From contig JAGCVL010000005.1 of the NCBI GenBank assembly GCA_017962365.1, forward strand, positions 62,001 to 126,000: a DNA stretch of 64,000 nt, in the 5' to 3' direction. The notes beneath the pieces were generated by a model. It searched no databases and was not told the DNA's origin. It saw nothing but the letters and a program-made list of their open reading frames with translations. How positions within the stretch are numbered: the stretch's first letter is position 1; each line of letters starts with the position of its first letter. The translations under genes were made by a program, and so were the position numbers. Source of the stretch: Candidatus Saccharimonadota bacterium (GTDB taxonomy: Bacteria; Patescibacteriota; Saccharimonadia; Saccharimonadales; Saccharimonadaceae). Of the stretch, positions 1 to 8,503 are shown one piece after another.

Positions 1-1153
1 CCACAGGTTCTGGCATACCATATTTCTTCGCAAGTTCCGCACCAATCTCTGCATGCTTGCCCTCAATCTTGTGCGTTACAGCTTTACCCACATCATGAAG
101 AAGCGCCGCCGTCTTCGCAACTCTCTTATCCGCACCAATCTCTTCCGCAATCATACCGGCCACATGTGCCATTTCGATCGAATGCAGAAGCACATTCTGG
201 CCATACGACGTCCTAAACTTGAGTTCACCAAGTAGGTGCACTAATTCTCGCGGAATGCCAACTAGTCCTACTTCGCGCACTGCATCTTCGCCCGCTCGCA
301 CTACTTCCTTTTCAATTTCCTTTTCGCCCTTCGCTACTGCTTCTTCAATTGAAGCTGGGTTGATTCGTCCATCCTTCATCAAACGCTCAAGGGCATACCT
401 TGCCACCTGCCGACGAATCGGATCAAACGAAGATAACACCACCATTCCCGGCGTATCGTCTACCATAATATCCACACCAGTCGCACGTTGCAAAGCCTGA
501 ATATTTCGTCCCTCTTTACCAATAATCCGCCCCTTCATATCGTCATCCGGGAGCTTCAGTGCCGTCACAGTCCTATCTGCCGTCACCTCGGACGACATTC
601 TCTCCATCGCCGTGAGAAGCAAAGCCTGCGCCGCTTCATCTACGTCGTGCTTAATCTCTTTCTGCTCCTTCACTACGAGACCAGCCAAATCCTGCTTGAT
701 ATCATTTTCGGTCATCTTCATCAACTTCTCGCGCGCCTCAGCCTTCGAGAGTCCAGCAATCTTTTCCAATTTCTCATGCTGTTTCTCCCGAATTTCCCGA
801 ATCTCACCCTTCAAAGCTTCAATCTCTTTTTCCTCGCGTCCAAGTTTCTCGGTCTTTTTCTCAAGCGTATCAAGCTTTGCATCAAGCGCCGTCTCGCGTT
901 CGCTCAAGCGATTTTCAGTTTTCTTCCACTCTTTGCGACGCTCGTTCTCTTCAGCCTGACTTTTTTCGGTCACTTCTGCAGCTTCTTTTCTAGCGGCTAG
1001 CACGATATCCGACGCTTCACGCTTCGCCTTTCGCACCAAATCATCAGCCTTATCTTTACCACCATTTTCATTGTGCTTGTTATACGCAAAAATTCCTCCC
1101 GCGCCAGCCGCAAGTCCAACCACTGCGGCAATAATCGGAATTACTATTTCCAT
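1..1153 (-). CDS. rny: Ribonuclease Y (3' end outside window)
   Basis: Membrane-anchored endoribonuclease that starts mRNA decay at the inner face of the membrane. The reading frame opens at ATG 1153 and runs off the left edge, so about 384 N-terminal codons are visible. In order: a hydrophobic anchor (about residues 4-24), a long Glu/Lys/Arg-rich coiled coil (about 35-190), a KH RNA-binding domain with GRIIGKEGRNIQ near residue 208, and an HD phosphohydrolase domain with HSIEMAH and LLHDVGKA. This order is diagnostic of RNase Y (family knowledge). A purine-rich AAAGGG lies just before the ATG. A candidate -10 box at 1244-1249 would leave a leader of about 85 bases. The C-terminal part of the HD domain is beyond the window. 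Confidence 0.96.
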   Translation of the reverse strand, partial: MEIVIPIIAAVVGLAAGAGGIFAYNKHNENGGKDKADDLVRKAKREASDIVLAARKEAAEVTEKSQAEENERRKEWKKTENRLSERETALDAKLDTLEKKTEKLGREEKEIEALKGEIREIREKQHEKLEKIAGLSKAEAREKLMKMTENDIKQDLAGLVVKEQKEIKHDVDEAAQALLLTAMERMSSEVTADRTVTALKLPDDDMKGRIIGKEGRNIQALQRATGVDIMVDDTPGMVVLSSFDPIRRQVARYALERLMKDGRINPASIEEAVAKGEKEIEKEVVRAGEDAVREVGLVGIPRELVHLLGELKFRTSYGQNVLLHSIEMAHVAGMIAEEIGADKRVAKTAALLHDVGKAVTHKIEGKHAEIGAELAKKYGMPEPV

Positions 1154-1302
1154 ATTCCCTTTCTAATTGTTTTTGCCGATATTTTTCTTATACCAGCGGG
1201 TTAACAAATAACATCAAATTTAAATTTTAAATATTACTTTATTATTATAACACGTTTACTATGATTTACTAAGTTTTTCCCACCCCACCAAAATGTCAAA
1301 TA

Positions 1303-1560
1303 TTACAAAATACTAGCACTAAGTCTCATTTCTACACATCCCGTAGAAACATTTCTCACCACGAGATCCACACCATTGCACGCTCGCTCAATCCGATGTG
1401 TTACCCAGCCCGATGAATTTCGCACTACTAGCGAATTTGAAACCAAGCTCCCCTCGATATACGACGACGAGCCATCCGGCGCATGATAAATCACGCCGTT
1501 TCTCACCAACATCTCTTCCAAATATCCCATTTCAATTTCAATATACCCCCCTTCCAACAA
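1303..1560 (-). CDS. Small hypothetical protein (doubtful)
   Basis: An 85-codon frame between rny and dnaJ, beginning with a TTG. An in-frame ATG at 1530 would give 75 residues. The product alternates polar and hydrophobic residues with several Val/Ser strands, suggesting a small beta-rich protein, and has no signal peptide or membrane segment. I recognise no family. No convincing ribosome binding site or -10 box precedes either start. It fills an otherwise empty 440-base gap on the same strand as its neighbours, which is the main reason to list it; it could be chance. Confidence 0.3.
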   Translation of the reverse strand: MLEGGYIEIEMGYLEEMLVRNGVIYHAPDGSSSYIEGSLVSNSLVVRNSSGWVTHRIERACNGVDLVVRNVSTGCVEMRLSASIL

Positions 1561-1594
1561 AAAAGCAAGCTTGAGTATTAAACAAAACTAAATT

Positions 1595-2515
1595 TTAGCC
1601 CCAAAACCCACGCTTTTTGGATTTTTTAAATTCCTCTAGAAGTTCCTTTTGCTTCTTAGATAAATTCTTTGGCGTCTCCACAATCACTGTTACGATGTGC
1701 GGACCTCTATCACCATCAGCGCGAAACGGCACACCATGCCCAGATAATTTAAATGGCGTCCCAGACTGTGTCCCAGCTGGCACCTTCATTGTCACCACGC
1801 CATCTACCGTCTCCACGTCAATCTCACAACCAAGTGCCGCATCCACCATATCAATCGTCTGCTCAGACAGAATAATCGCACCCTCACGCGTGAGAGATTT
1901 GTGTGGCTTTACTCTTACTCGTACATACAAATCGCCAGCTTCGCCACCCTCCGGCGCTTCACCACCCTTACCGCGTAGTCTAATCGACATGCCATCGTCA
2001 ATCCCAGCCGGAATTTTTACATTAATGTCGGTCCCATTTACAGAAACCTTTTTTGTTGTCCCAAAAATTGCCTCTTCAAAAGTTAGAGATACATTAGTCT
2101 GATAATCCGCCCCTCGCCGTGGTCGCCTCGCTCCCCCAGCGCCAAACCCAAATAGACTGCCTAATATATCATCAAATGCTCCACCCCCGCCAAAATCAAA
2201 GTTAAAGCTCTGCCCATTGAAATTGAAATTTCCACCAGAAAACGGATTGCCGCCACCAAACCCACCATAAGCTCCGCCCGACGCTCCGCCGACGCCCGCG
2301 TGACCAAATTGGTCATATCGTGCACGTTTTTGCTTATCAGAAAGCACCTCGTGTGCTTCATTGATTTCCTTAAATTTTGCTTCAGCCTCTTTATCGCCAG
2401 GATTTCGGTCTGGATGATATTTTACTGCCAATTTCCGGTATGCTTTTTTAATCTCGTCATCCGACGCGTTTTTACTCACCCCAAGTACTTCGTAATAATC
2501 TCTTTTTTCTGCCAT
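1595..2515 (-). CDS. DnaJ-type co-chaperone without zinc finger
   Basis: J-domain co-chaperone predicted to stimulate the ATPase of DnaK. The J domain occupies residues 5-70 with the essential HPD motif (YHPDRNPGD). A long Gly/Phe-rich linker follows (about 75-130), then the two beta-barrel substrate-binding domains (about 137-290). The four CxxCxGxG repeats of canonical DnaJ are absent: the sequence passes from FGTTKKVSV straight to the next barrel segment. This makes it a class B (CbpA-like) protein of 306 residues. A CIRCE operator lies between and over the promoter elements, so it is expected to be heat-inducible through HrcA. Neither dnaK nor grpE is in the window. Confidence 0.93.
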   Translation of the reverse strand: MAEKRDYYEVLGVSKNASDDEIKKAYRKLAVKYHPDRNPGDKEAEAKFKEINEAHEVLSDKQKRARYDQFGHAGVGGASGGAYGGFGGGNPFSGGNFNFNGQSFNFDFGGGGAFDDILGSLFGFGAGGARRPRRGADYQTNVSLTFEEAIFGTTKKVSVNGTDINVKIPAGIDDGMSIRLRGKGGEAPEGGEAGDLYVRVRVKPHKSLTREGAIILSEQTIDMVDAALGCEIDVETVDGVVTMKVPAGTQSGTPFKLSGHGVPFRADGDRGPHIVTVIVETPKNLSKKQKELLEEFKKSKKRGFWG

Positions 2516-2522
2516 TCCCTAC

Positions 2523-2551
2523 ATTATACCCCACTAGCACTTACATTGCAA
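2523..2551 (-). promoter_or_regulatory. dnaJ promoter
   Basis: The minus strand reads TTGCAA, 17 bases, then TATAAT (-10 at 2523-2528, -35 at 2546-2551). The -35 falls inside the CIRCE spacer, so HrcA binding should exclude RNA polymerase. Only 7 bases separate the -10 from the ATG, predicting a leaderless or nearly leaderless mRNA. Confidence 0.8.
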
Positions 2552-2560
2552 GAGTGCTAA
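2534..2560 (-). promoter_or_regulatory. CIRCE operator of dnaJ (HrcA site)
   Basis: On the minus strand TTAGCACTC, 9 bases, then AAGTGCTAG. The consensus CIRCE is TTAGCACTC-N9-GAGTGCTAA; the left arm is perfect and the right arm matches 7 of 9. It lies directly upstream of the dnaJ -10 box and covers the -35. hrcA itself is not in this window. Confidence 0.9.
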
Positions 2561-2569
2561 ATCCACTGT

Positions 2570-3253
2570 CTATATAGCGTGTCCCCATTCAAAATCGCTA
2601 GACAAATCTGAATACTCTATATTATATTTTTTAATATCTATTCCTCTCGCCCTAAGTTTGCTTAAAGCATCCTCGTAATTACCACCAGTATAATCCGTAA
2701 TTATAATATCAAAATCCGTACCATCCTTATTTAATTGAGCTTCTACAAAATAGTGAACTTTTTTACTATAATCCGACGTAAAATATTCCACCGATATTGG
2801 TAAAGTCTCCAGCTCCGGATTCTCTTTTTTTATCTCCTTTAATTTTTCATTAGCATTCTGATAAGTTATTGCCCCCATCACCATTTTCTCATCATCATTT
2901 AAATTTTTTTCATACCAATCTGCATTCCATTCCTCCGGCTCAAGATACAGCATTATAAAATTTCCGTCCGCATAACCTTCTCCAATAGTCATAGAAAACT
3001 TTTGTGTAATGAAGCCTTCACTACTAATCTCAACATCATACTCACCGGGAGCCATCCGACACTCACCGGAAGATTGACACCATCTATTACCCACCCTTAC
3101 CTTTGCCGCTGAAGGCAACACCGTTACACTAAGATACGCAGAATTAATATTATTCCACACGATATTGTATACACTTATACCTATAATAGTCAAAAAGAAT
3201 ACTATCCCTAAGACTATAATAACTTTTCTATATTTATATAATAAATCTTGCAT
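2570..3253 (-). CDS. Membrane-anchored protein with PEGA-like domain
   Basis: A frame continues upstream to 3328, but ATG 3253 is preferred: it begins one base after the stop of the upstream hydrolase gene and has GGAAAG a few bases upstream. The 227-residue product has a short basic N-terminus, one membrane segment (about 11-32), then a stretch resembling a PEGA domain (LSVTVLPSAAKVRVG, MAPGEYDVEISSEGF), a small beta-sandwich often found outside the membrane. The C-terminal half (about 120-227) is charged and unrecognised. It is the last gene of the hydrolase cluster and probably cotranscribed with it. A role at the cell surface beside the secretion machine is inferred from context only. Confidence 0.8.
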   Translation of the reverse strand: MQDLLYKYRKVIIVLGIVFFLTIIGISVYNIVWNNINSAYLSVTVLPSAAKVRVGNRWCQSSGECRMAPGEYDVEISSEGFITQKFSMTIGEGYADGNFIMLYLEPEEWNADWYEKNLNDDEKMVMGAITYQNANEKLKEIKKENPELETLPISVEYFTSDYSKKVHYFVEAQLNKDGTDFDIIITDYTGGNYEDALSKLRARGIDIKKYNIEYSDLSSDFEWGHAI

Positions 3254-3254
3254 T

Positions 3255-5207
3255 TTAATTATCTTTCCAATTAATTCTCCTAAAAACAGTGTACACACGT
3301 TCACTCCCACCGTCACCATAATAGTCAACGACTCGCCCTTCTTTTTGAAGATTACTTATATAAGACGAGGTATTACTAAGACGACCAGTATACATTCTAA
3401 TAGAAGCTTCAGCCACAGTCTCTTTACCATCAACTAATCCAACATATAACACTATATGCCCATCACTGTTAAAAATATCACCTGGCTGCAGATCATCCAC
3501 AGAATCCACATCGACTTTCATATACATATTTGGGCGCTCGGCCATATGATTATATTGAGTTCCAACATTCCCCGGTGGGAAAGCCGGATCCGCTCCTGAA
3601 TATCGCATTACGGTCGATACGAATCGGTCGCAGCTTGCACCGGGAGAATACGAAACGCCTCTTTCAAAAAGACCAACTGCATTCATGGCCGCCTCGTATG
3701 CTGGTTTCGGCTCACACCAAGGGTGTGGAAATAGCACTCCGCCACTCTGCAGACAAGAACTACCGCCAGGATATCCCTTTGTCGCCCACTCCTCCACTGA
3801 CCACGCCAGCTCTATCGCAGTATCAGCAATCTTCCCGTTACCACCGCTGGTACAATACGCACCACCCCCACCACCCAAAGCCTCATACTGCACAAATGCC
3901 CCAAACCCAGTCGTAGTCGCTTCTGGGTCATACTTCCCATCACCAACAAAACGCCCCTTCCAATGCGGACTCATATTGGCACTAGTTGGATCCCGCCTTT
4001 CATCATAACGATTCATTACATAAGGAGACCCCTCGCCATTATTCGCCTCTTCCTGCGAAAAGCCCATTGCAATAGCCCTATCTATATATTGCGATGCCCT
4101 ACCATTATATTTAAAGAATAGCAACTTCACATTATCTGGGTCATTTAGATCCCCGGCCATTCCGCTTACAACCTCTGCCGCAATCAACGTCTGACGTCTA
4201 AATTCTTCCACGGAAATAGAATCCGCCGGCTCAAAACGATTTTCATTAGTGCCGCCATTAGTATAACTATAAAGCTGATATACGCCCTGTCCATTATCCG
4301 GATTGTATAACCTTAGCCCAGTCTCGTGCATATGCAAAATTGCTAACACCTGCCATGGGAAATTATATTTGCTTGCCGCTTCTGCATATATAGCCTGATG
4401 CGCAGCAATAGCACTAAGACTTTCATCCGACCAAACCTGTACTCCAGCATAATTGCGATTGTAATTCGCATTCACTCCTCCAATCCCGCCAGCGAGAGAG
4501 TCCAGCGCTTGTTTTATTAACTTCACAAAAAGCTTATTGCCATTTGCGTTCGGATGGACATACTCATCGCCAATATATTCCAGCGGGTCTGAGCTCTTAC
4601 TAAGTTCTGCCGCCCAGTCCGCCACGGCAACATTATCATATTTGTCCTTCGCCGCCCTTATAGCTGCGTTATTTACACTATAGTCAAGTTTATTATCATA
4701 GGCGTAATTGGTCACGAGTACCACTCTGTGGTTCGTCCCTATCAAATCCATTAGCTCCCCTATCTTTGCTTCGGTTACAGTGCCCGGGTCATTAGTCCCA
4801 AGCGCAAACACCACATATGAATTCAATGCGCCCTGATTTTGTAAAACTTCCGCTATGGTCATGCCAGAATAATTTGGACCATCATTGGCAGCAAAATGTT
4901 TGCTGACTTCAACCAAATTATATGTTACGCCATCAAAAGTCTTACTTTCAAAATCCGCGCCCGGAATTTGCGAAGCATACTCACTCTTTGCTCCAAATGA
5001 TATAGAGTCACCTATAATCGTAACATTATTACCGTTAATCGTAGCCGCTCCACATTCTTTATCCCCACCATCCGGATCGTAAAACAAAATATTATTCTGC
5101 GCATAAAAATTCATCTGCTCTTCGTCCAGTGCATATGTTGATACTGGCGCAGCAATACCAACCACTATAGCCGCCAAGAAAACCGCTAGTCTCCTTAACA
5201 CGTTCAT
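3255..5207 (-). CDS. Secreted SGNH / lysozyme-like / NlpC-P60-like wall hydrolase
   Basis: 650-residue exported, multi-domain peptidoglycan enzyme. A signal peptide (1-26, cleavage near STYA-LDEE) is followed by FYAQNNILFYDP, a motif shared with the paralogue at 6665-8503. An SGNH esterase domain spans about 55-235 with IIGDSISFG, LGTND and EYVHPN (Ser, Asn and His blocks). A lysozyme-like domain spans about 260-430 with HMHETGL (candidate catalytic Glu) and GVYQLYS. The C-terminal NlpC/P60- or CHAP-like domain has a Cys in PGASCDRFVS and a His in DGHIVLYVG. VirB1/PrgK-type proteins of type IV secretion systems likewise combine several wall-cutting domains, so it probably opens the wall for the adjacent machine. 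It has its own -10 box six bases before the ATG. Confidence 0.85.
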   Translation of the reverse strand: MNVLRRLAVFLAAIVVGIAAPVSTYALDEEQMNFYAQNNILFYDPDGGDKECGAATINGNNVTIIGDSISFGAKSEYASQIPGADFESKTFDGVTYNLVEVSKHFAANDGPNYSGMTIAEVLQNQGALNSYVVFALGTNDPGTVTEAKIGELMDLIGTNHRVVLVTNYAYDNKLDYSVNNAAIRAAKDKYDNVAVADWAAELSKSSDPLEYIGDEYVHPNANGNKLFVKLIKQALDSLAGGIGGVNANYNRNYAGVQVWSDESLSAIAAHQAIYAEAASKYNFPWQVLAILHMHETGLRLYNPDNGQGVYQLYSYTNGGTNENRFEPADSISVEEFRRQTLIAAEVVSGMAGDLNDPDNVKLLFFKYNGRASQYIDRAIAMGFSQEEANNGEGSPYVMNRYDERRDPTSANMSPHWKGRFVGDGKYDPEATTTGFGAFVQYEALGGGGGAYCTSGGNGKIADTAIELAWSVEEWATKGYPGGSSCLQSGGVLFPHPWCEPKPAYEAAMNAVGLFERGVSYSPGASCDRFVSTVMRYSGADPAFPPGNVGTQYNHMAERPNMYMKVDVDSVDDLQPGDIFNSDGHIVLYVGLVDGKETVAEASIRMYTGRLSNTSSYISNLQKEGRVVDYYGDGGSERVYTVFRRINWKDN

Positions 5208-5213
5208 ATCTAT

Positions 5214-5219
5214 ATTATA
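5214..5219 (-). promoter_or_regulatory. Leaderless -10 box of the SGNH/NlpC hydrolase
   Basis: TATAAT on the minus strand, six bases before ATG 5207, with no room for a ribosome binding site. It gives this gene a promoter independent of the VirB4 operon upstream. Confidence 0.7.
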
Positions 5220-5282
5220 CCATATTTATCGCATATGCACCACCCACCTAGCCATACTAAACCCCAACAGAAAATACAAAAA

Positions 5283-5882
5283 TCACTTCAGCTGTTCTGT
5301 CGTCACTGTAAACCCATCCGGATATACACTTCTAGCCCAACCCGTCATCCCATCAACTACACCTTGCCAATCTTGAGCATCACTAAGGCCAGTTATATAT
5401 AAATATGGTTGACCTTCTGTCGGCAAAAACCTCTGCACCAATATCCCGCAATACTGCCCACCATCCGTTGCTACATTTATATTATAATATCTCCCATCCG
5501 AAATCTTAAAAAGAAACGAATAAGTTGTATATGGAAAGTACAAATCCCTAATAAAACTTTTGGTATCAACCGTCACATCCAAAACGAAATTACCATTTTC
5601 ATCCCCTTCTGTCACCGACTCATCGGGCATCTCAATAACCGACTTCATATTATCCGTTAGCACACCGAATACAGACGCACCCATCGAATCACTAAGCACA
5701 TTTACGCCGCTAAACGTCACTACGGAACCTTTTTCATCAATAATAATTTCTTCATCATCCCGCAAACTATTATTCCGAGCCGTAACACCAATTAAAACTC
5801 CGACGAACAAAACCGCAACAAGAAGCCCAACCGTTATAATTATTTTCTTTTTTCGAACACCACCATTTGTGTCTTCCTGCAT
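5283..5882 (-). CDS. Single-pass membrane protein, unknown function
   Basis: 199 residues: a polar, Lys-rich N-terminus (RKKK), one membrane helix (about 14-34), then an extracytoplasmic domain of about 160 residues with no motif I recognise. A good AGGAG lies six bases before ATG 5882, and it starts nine bases after the preceding gene, so it is the last gene of the operon starting at 11945. Position beside VirB4 and the wall hydrolases suggests an accessory component of the secretion apparatus. That is inference from neighbourhood; I could not assign a VirB8-like or other fold with confidence. Confidence 0.8.
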   Translation of the reverse strand: MQEDTNGGVRKKKIIITVGLLVAVLFVGVLIGVTARNNSLRDDEEIIIDEKGSVVTFSGVNVLSDSMGASVFGVLTDNMKSVIEMPDESVTEGDENGNFVLDVTVDTKSFIRDLYFPYTTYSFLFKISDGRYYNINVATDGGQYCGILVQRFLPTEGQPYLYITGLSDAQDWQGVVDGMTGWARSVYPDGFTVTTEQLK

Positions 5883-5891
5883 TTTAATCTC

Positions 5892-6668
5892 CTATTTTAA
5901 CACACAATAATTATATTCTATAAACACATCATAACCAAATATATTAGGACTAAATCCAGATTCTGCCACCCACTCTCGCGTCGCATTTTCAGCCTCTCTA
6001 AGAATTTTTTCATCATTTTTACAACTCGCAACTGCTACATTTAGTTGAAATTTACCATATTTATCATATCCCATATTTATGGTGGCCTCTTCGTTATTAT
6101 TTAGAGTCAAAATATGTGGTAAAAGAAATCTAAAATAAAAAGCATTAATTAATTTATTCGAATCATACGCCCCATATTTATCCTGACATTTAAAGTCTGG
6201 ATAAATTATATCATCCCGATTAGTCACACAATAAGAGACTACCGAGGCCCCAACCTCAAGCTCCTGCCCATCGTTAAAAGCCATCTGCAAATTAATAGAA
6301 CCATCGCCATAAAAATATTGCATAATATATGACTGCTCTATGTCCGGAACATCAACTATAAAATCACCCACCATTATACCAACATCGGTCTTTACAAACC
6401 GCTGTGTGCCAATACGTATCTTCGCGCCAGAAGAAGGGACATTCTTACCACCCATATTCATTCCGGCCTGTCCGTATAACGCCTCTTCTATCATCTTTCT
6501 GGTACCTTCCGGCACCTGAATCTCCATCTCCCCCCAATTCCCAATCCTCATTCTTAATTCGTCATTCGCTCCAAAACGAATATTCGGAATTACGCTAATT
6601 ACTAATAATATAATAACTAAAGCCACCGCTACCACCAACCATCTTTTTGTATTTATGTCCATCTTCAT
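5892..6668 (-). CDS. Single-pass membrane protein, unknown function
   Basis: 258 residues with an N-terminal basic stretch, one strongly hydrophobic helix (about 10-29) and an external domain of about 225 residues. It starts in an ATGA overlap with the end of the SGNH/C39 hydrolase; a second ATG two codons later is also possible. The C-terminal domain includes SCKNDEKILREAENATREW and ends with a short beta-rich stretch. Topology and operon position resemble VirB8-type scaffold proteins, but sequence evidence for that fold is lacking, so function is left open. Confidence 0.8.
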   Translation of the reverse strand: MKMDINTKRWLVVAVALVIILLVISVIPNIRFGANDELRMRIGNWGEMEIQVPEGTRKMIEEALYGQAGMNMGGKNVPSSGAKIRIGTQRFVKTDVGIMVGDFIVDVPDIEQSYIMQYFYGDGSINLQMAFNDGQELEVGASVVSYCVTNRDDIIYPDFKCQDKYGAYDSNKLINAFYFRFLLPHILTLNNNEEATINMGYDKYGKFQLNVAVASCKNDEKILREAENATREWVAESGFSPNIFGYDVFIEYNYCVLK

Positions 6669-8503
6669 TTATGCACCCCGCGCCAATCACTACCAGTTGA
6701 GTTATAAATACCCTCCGGATCCCACTCCACCGTATTATTCCTTCCTCCATGGCTGCTGTCAAAAACTAACCACTTCCCATCATCCGTAATGCCTCGAATG
6801 GCGATAAAATGGCCACCACCAGAAAACGGCTCCGGACCAGATCCCGCAATATGAAACATCCATCCTTGTCTTAAATAATTTGATATCTTCTCTATTCCTG
6901 GTTTATTGCCTATATTCTCCACAACAAGCCCATAATCAGTCGCTATGTTCGTAATAGAATGATAAGACCCATTACACGAGCAACTACTATTACATGCCCT
7001 GTACCCACCATCCAAAGCCTTCTGAGCGATTACCGGCGGAGTAACAGTCGGATCGCCAGTTAAAGTAGCGATTATTGATGCTAACGACGTCGGGCCACAT
7101 CCACCACTACCTATTGTGGTACCACAACCATACTTATCATAAGGTATACTCCCCCATTGCGGATCCGTTTGCTGATAAAATACCGGCTCCCCATTCCACA
7201 CGATGGTCGCCGACTCACTACATATATCCATTCCAGCAGAGTAGGAACCGAACGTTCCATGATAATTGCTAAACGTCCTCACTATTGCTTGCCCCTCATC
7301 ACTATCAATAAACTCCAGCAATGCATCCACCGATTTCCTCATACCATCAATTGAAGCATATCCTGGACCATTAATGTCTCCTTGTACCCATGTGGGCCCA
7401 ATCTTCTCGAGGTACTCTTTCGGATCCGAAATACCTAACGCCTGATCATGATAACCATTGGTCAACGTTTGTCCATATTTCATAAAGCCCTCACCAAGAT
7501 TTGAAGCCTTTATACTGGCCCCGCCAGCACCAGTGCCACTTGGGCAACCATTCCCCCAGAAATTATTGTGCCCACAAACCGAATTGGGATCCTCGTAACG
7601 CATCTGGACAACAATGGCAACCCAAGGCGCGCCAACAGCATCACCCAACTGATAAGCCAAATCACCGTAGTTATTAAGCACCTTTGCCATTTGCTCATTG
7701 TTTCCATCACCCCACCTCGCACTCCATTCGCTATAATTCTCAACATTAAACACATCCTTCTCTGCGTTTTTGGCGGTGAACACCCTAGAATAATCCCTAT
7801 CACCAGAATTTGTTGGAATATTCATCATTGATACTGCATCAACTGCACTTTTCGTTGCCTTTGCAAATTCTTTTTTTCCGTAATCGGTAGGACTAATATT
7901 GTCATTTGATATATACTTATCCGGATCACCGGAAGCTATTTTATACCAATCCAAATACGTTATATTGCCATATTGCGAAGCCAAACTTTTTACAATATTA
8001 TTTGAACTATTCATCTGTTCAGTATCCATACCACCACCATAATAAATAGTCATCAAGATTACTTTTATACTCTTGCCTTTTGTGGCATTAAGCAACTCTT
8101 CCACATCCTCTTGAGTTATTCCGCCATTTGTTCCCAACGCGAATAGAAGAATACTCTGCCCACCAATTTCGTTAATCCGCTCTACGCCTTCTCCACCAAA
8201 ATGCATATCACCTTTCATGTTCAACGTAACATTTGGCATCAAATTTTTAATTTCATTTTCGCTATTTATAGTAATAGAATCGCCTATCATGTATACATCA
8301 CTACCATCAGAATTACCCTTTACATCTGCAGCCGATACGCAATTTGCGCCCGGATCATAGAATAAAATATTATTCTGCGCATAAAACTCCATCTGCGCAT
8401 CTGTCAAGGCGTATGTCGATGCTGGCATCACAAAAACAACCACCGCAGCTACCAAAAACAGAATGATCCTTTTCAAATAGCAATGTTCACCACGCCACAT
8501 CAT
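6665..8503 (-). CDS. Secreted SGNH-like / glucosaminidase-like / C39-like wall hydrolase
   Basis: 612 residues, paralogous in its N-terminal third to the protein at 3255-5207. A signal peptide ends near ASTYA; FYAQNNILFYDPG follows. The SGNH domain (about 65-240) keeps MIGDSIT and FALGTN, but the block equivalent to EYVHPN reads DNISPT, so the catalytic His is replaced by Ser. The middle region (about 265-425) resembles glucosaminidase-type wall hydrolases (MRYEDPNSVCGHNNFWG). The C-terminal C39-like peptidase has QQTDPQWG, the active-site Cys in GGCGPTSLA, and a downstream GGHFIAIRG His. Its start overlaps the virB4 stop as ATGA, so translation is coupled to virB4. This matches PrgK/VirB1-like hydrolases next to VirB4 in Gram-positive systems. 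Confidence 0.84.
   Translation of the reverse strand: MMWRGEHCYLKRIILFLVAAVVVFVMPASTYALTDAQMEFYAQNNILFYDPGANCVSAADVKGNSDGSDVYMIGDSITINSENEIKNLMPNVTLNMKGDMHFGGEGVERINEIGGQSILLFALGTNGGITQEDVEELLNATKGKSIKVILMTIYYGGGMDTEQMNSSNNIVKSLASQYGNITYLDWYKIASGDPDKYISNDNISPTDYGKKEFAKATKSAVDAVSMMNIPTNSGDRDYSRVFTAKNAEKDVFNVENYSEWSARWGDGNNEQMAKVLNNYGDLAYQLGDAVGAPWVAIVVQMRYEDPNSVCGHNNFWGNGCPSGTGAGGASIKASNLGEGFMKYGQTLTNGYHDQALGISDPKEYLEKIGPTWVQGDINGPGYASIDGMRKSVDALLEFIDSDEGQAIVRTFSNYHGTFGSYSAGMDICSESATIVWNGEPVFYQQTDPQWGSIPYDKYGCGTTIGSGGCGPTSLASIIATLTGDPTVTPPVIAQKALDGGYRACNSSCSCNGSYHSITNIATDYGLVVENIGNKPGIEKISNYLRQGWMFHIAGSGPEPFSGGGHFIAIRGITDDGKWLVFDSSHGGRNNTVEWDPEGIYNSTGSDWRGVHK

Noticed and set aside
488-1000. 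A 170-codon open frame on the plus strand at the left edge
   Set aside because: It is antisense to the RNase Y coiled-coil region, whose own frame has clear domain motifs; the Phe/Leu/Ser-rich product is what the complement of a Glu/Lys-rich gene looks like.
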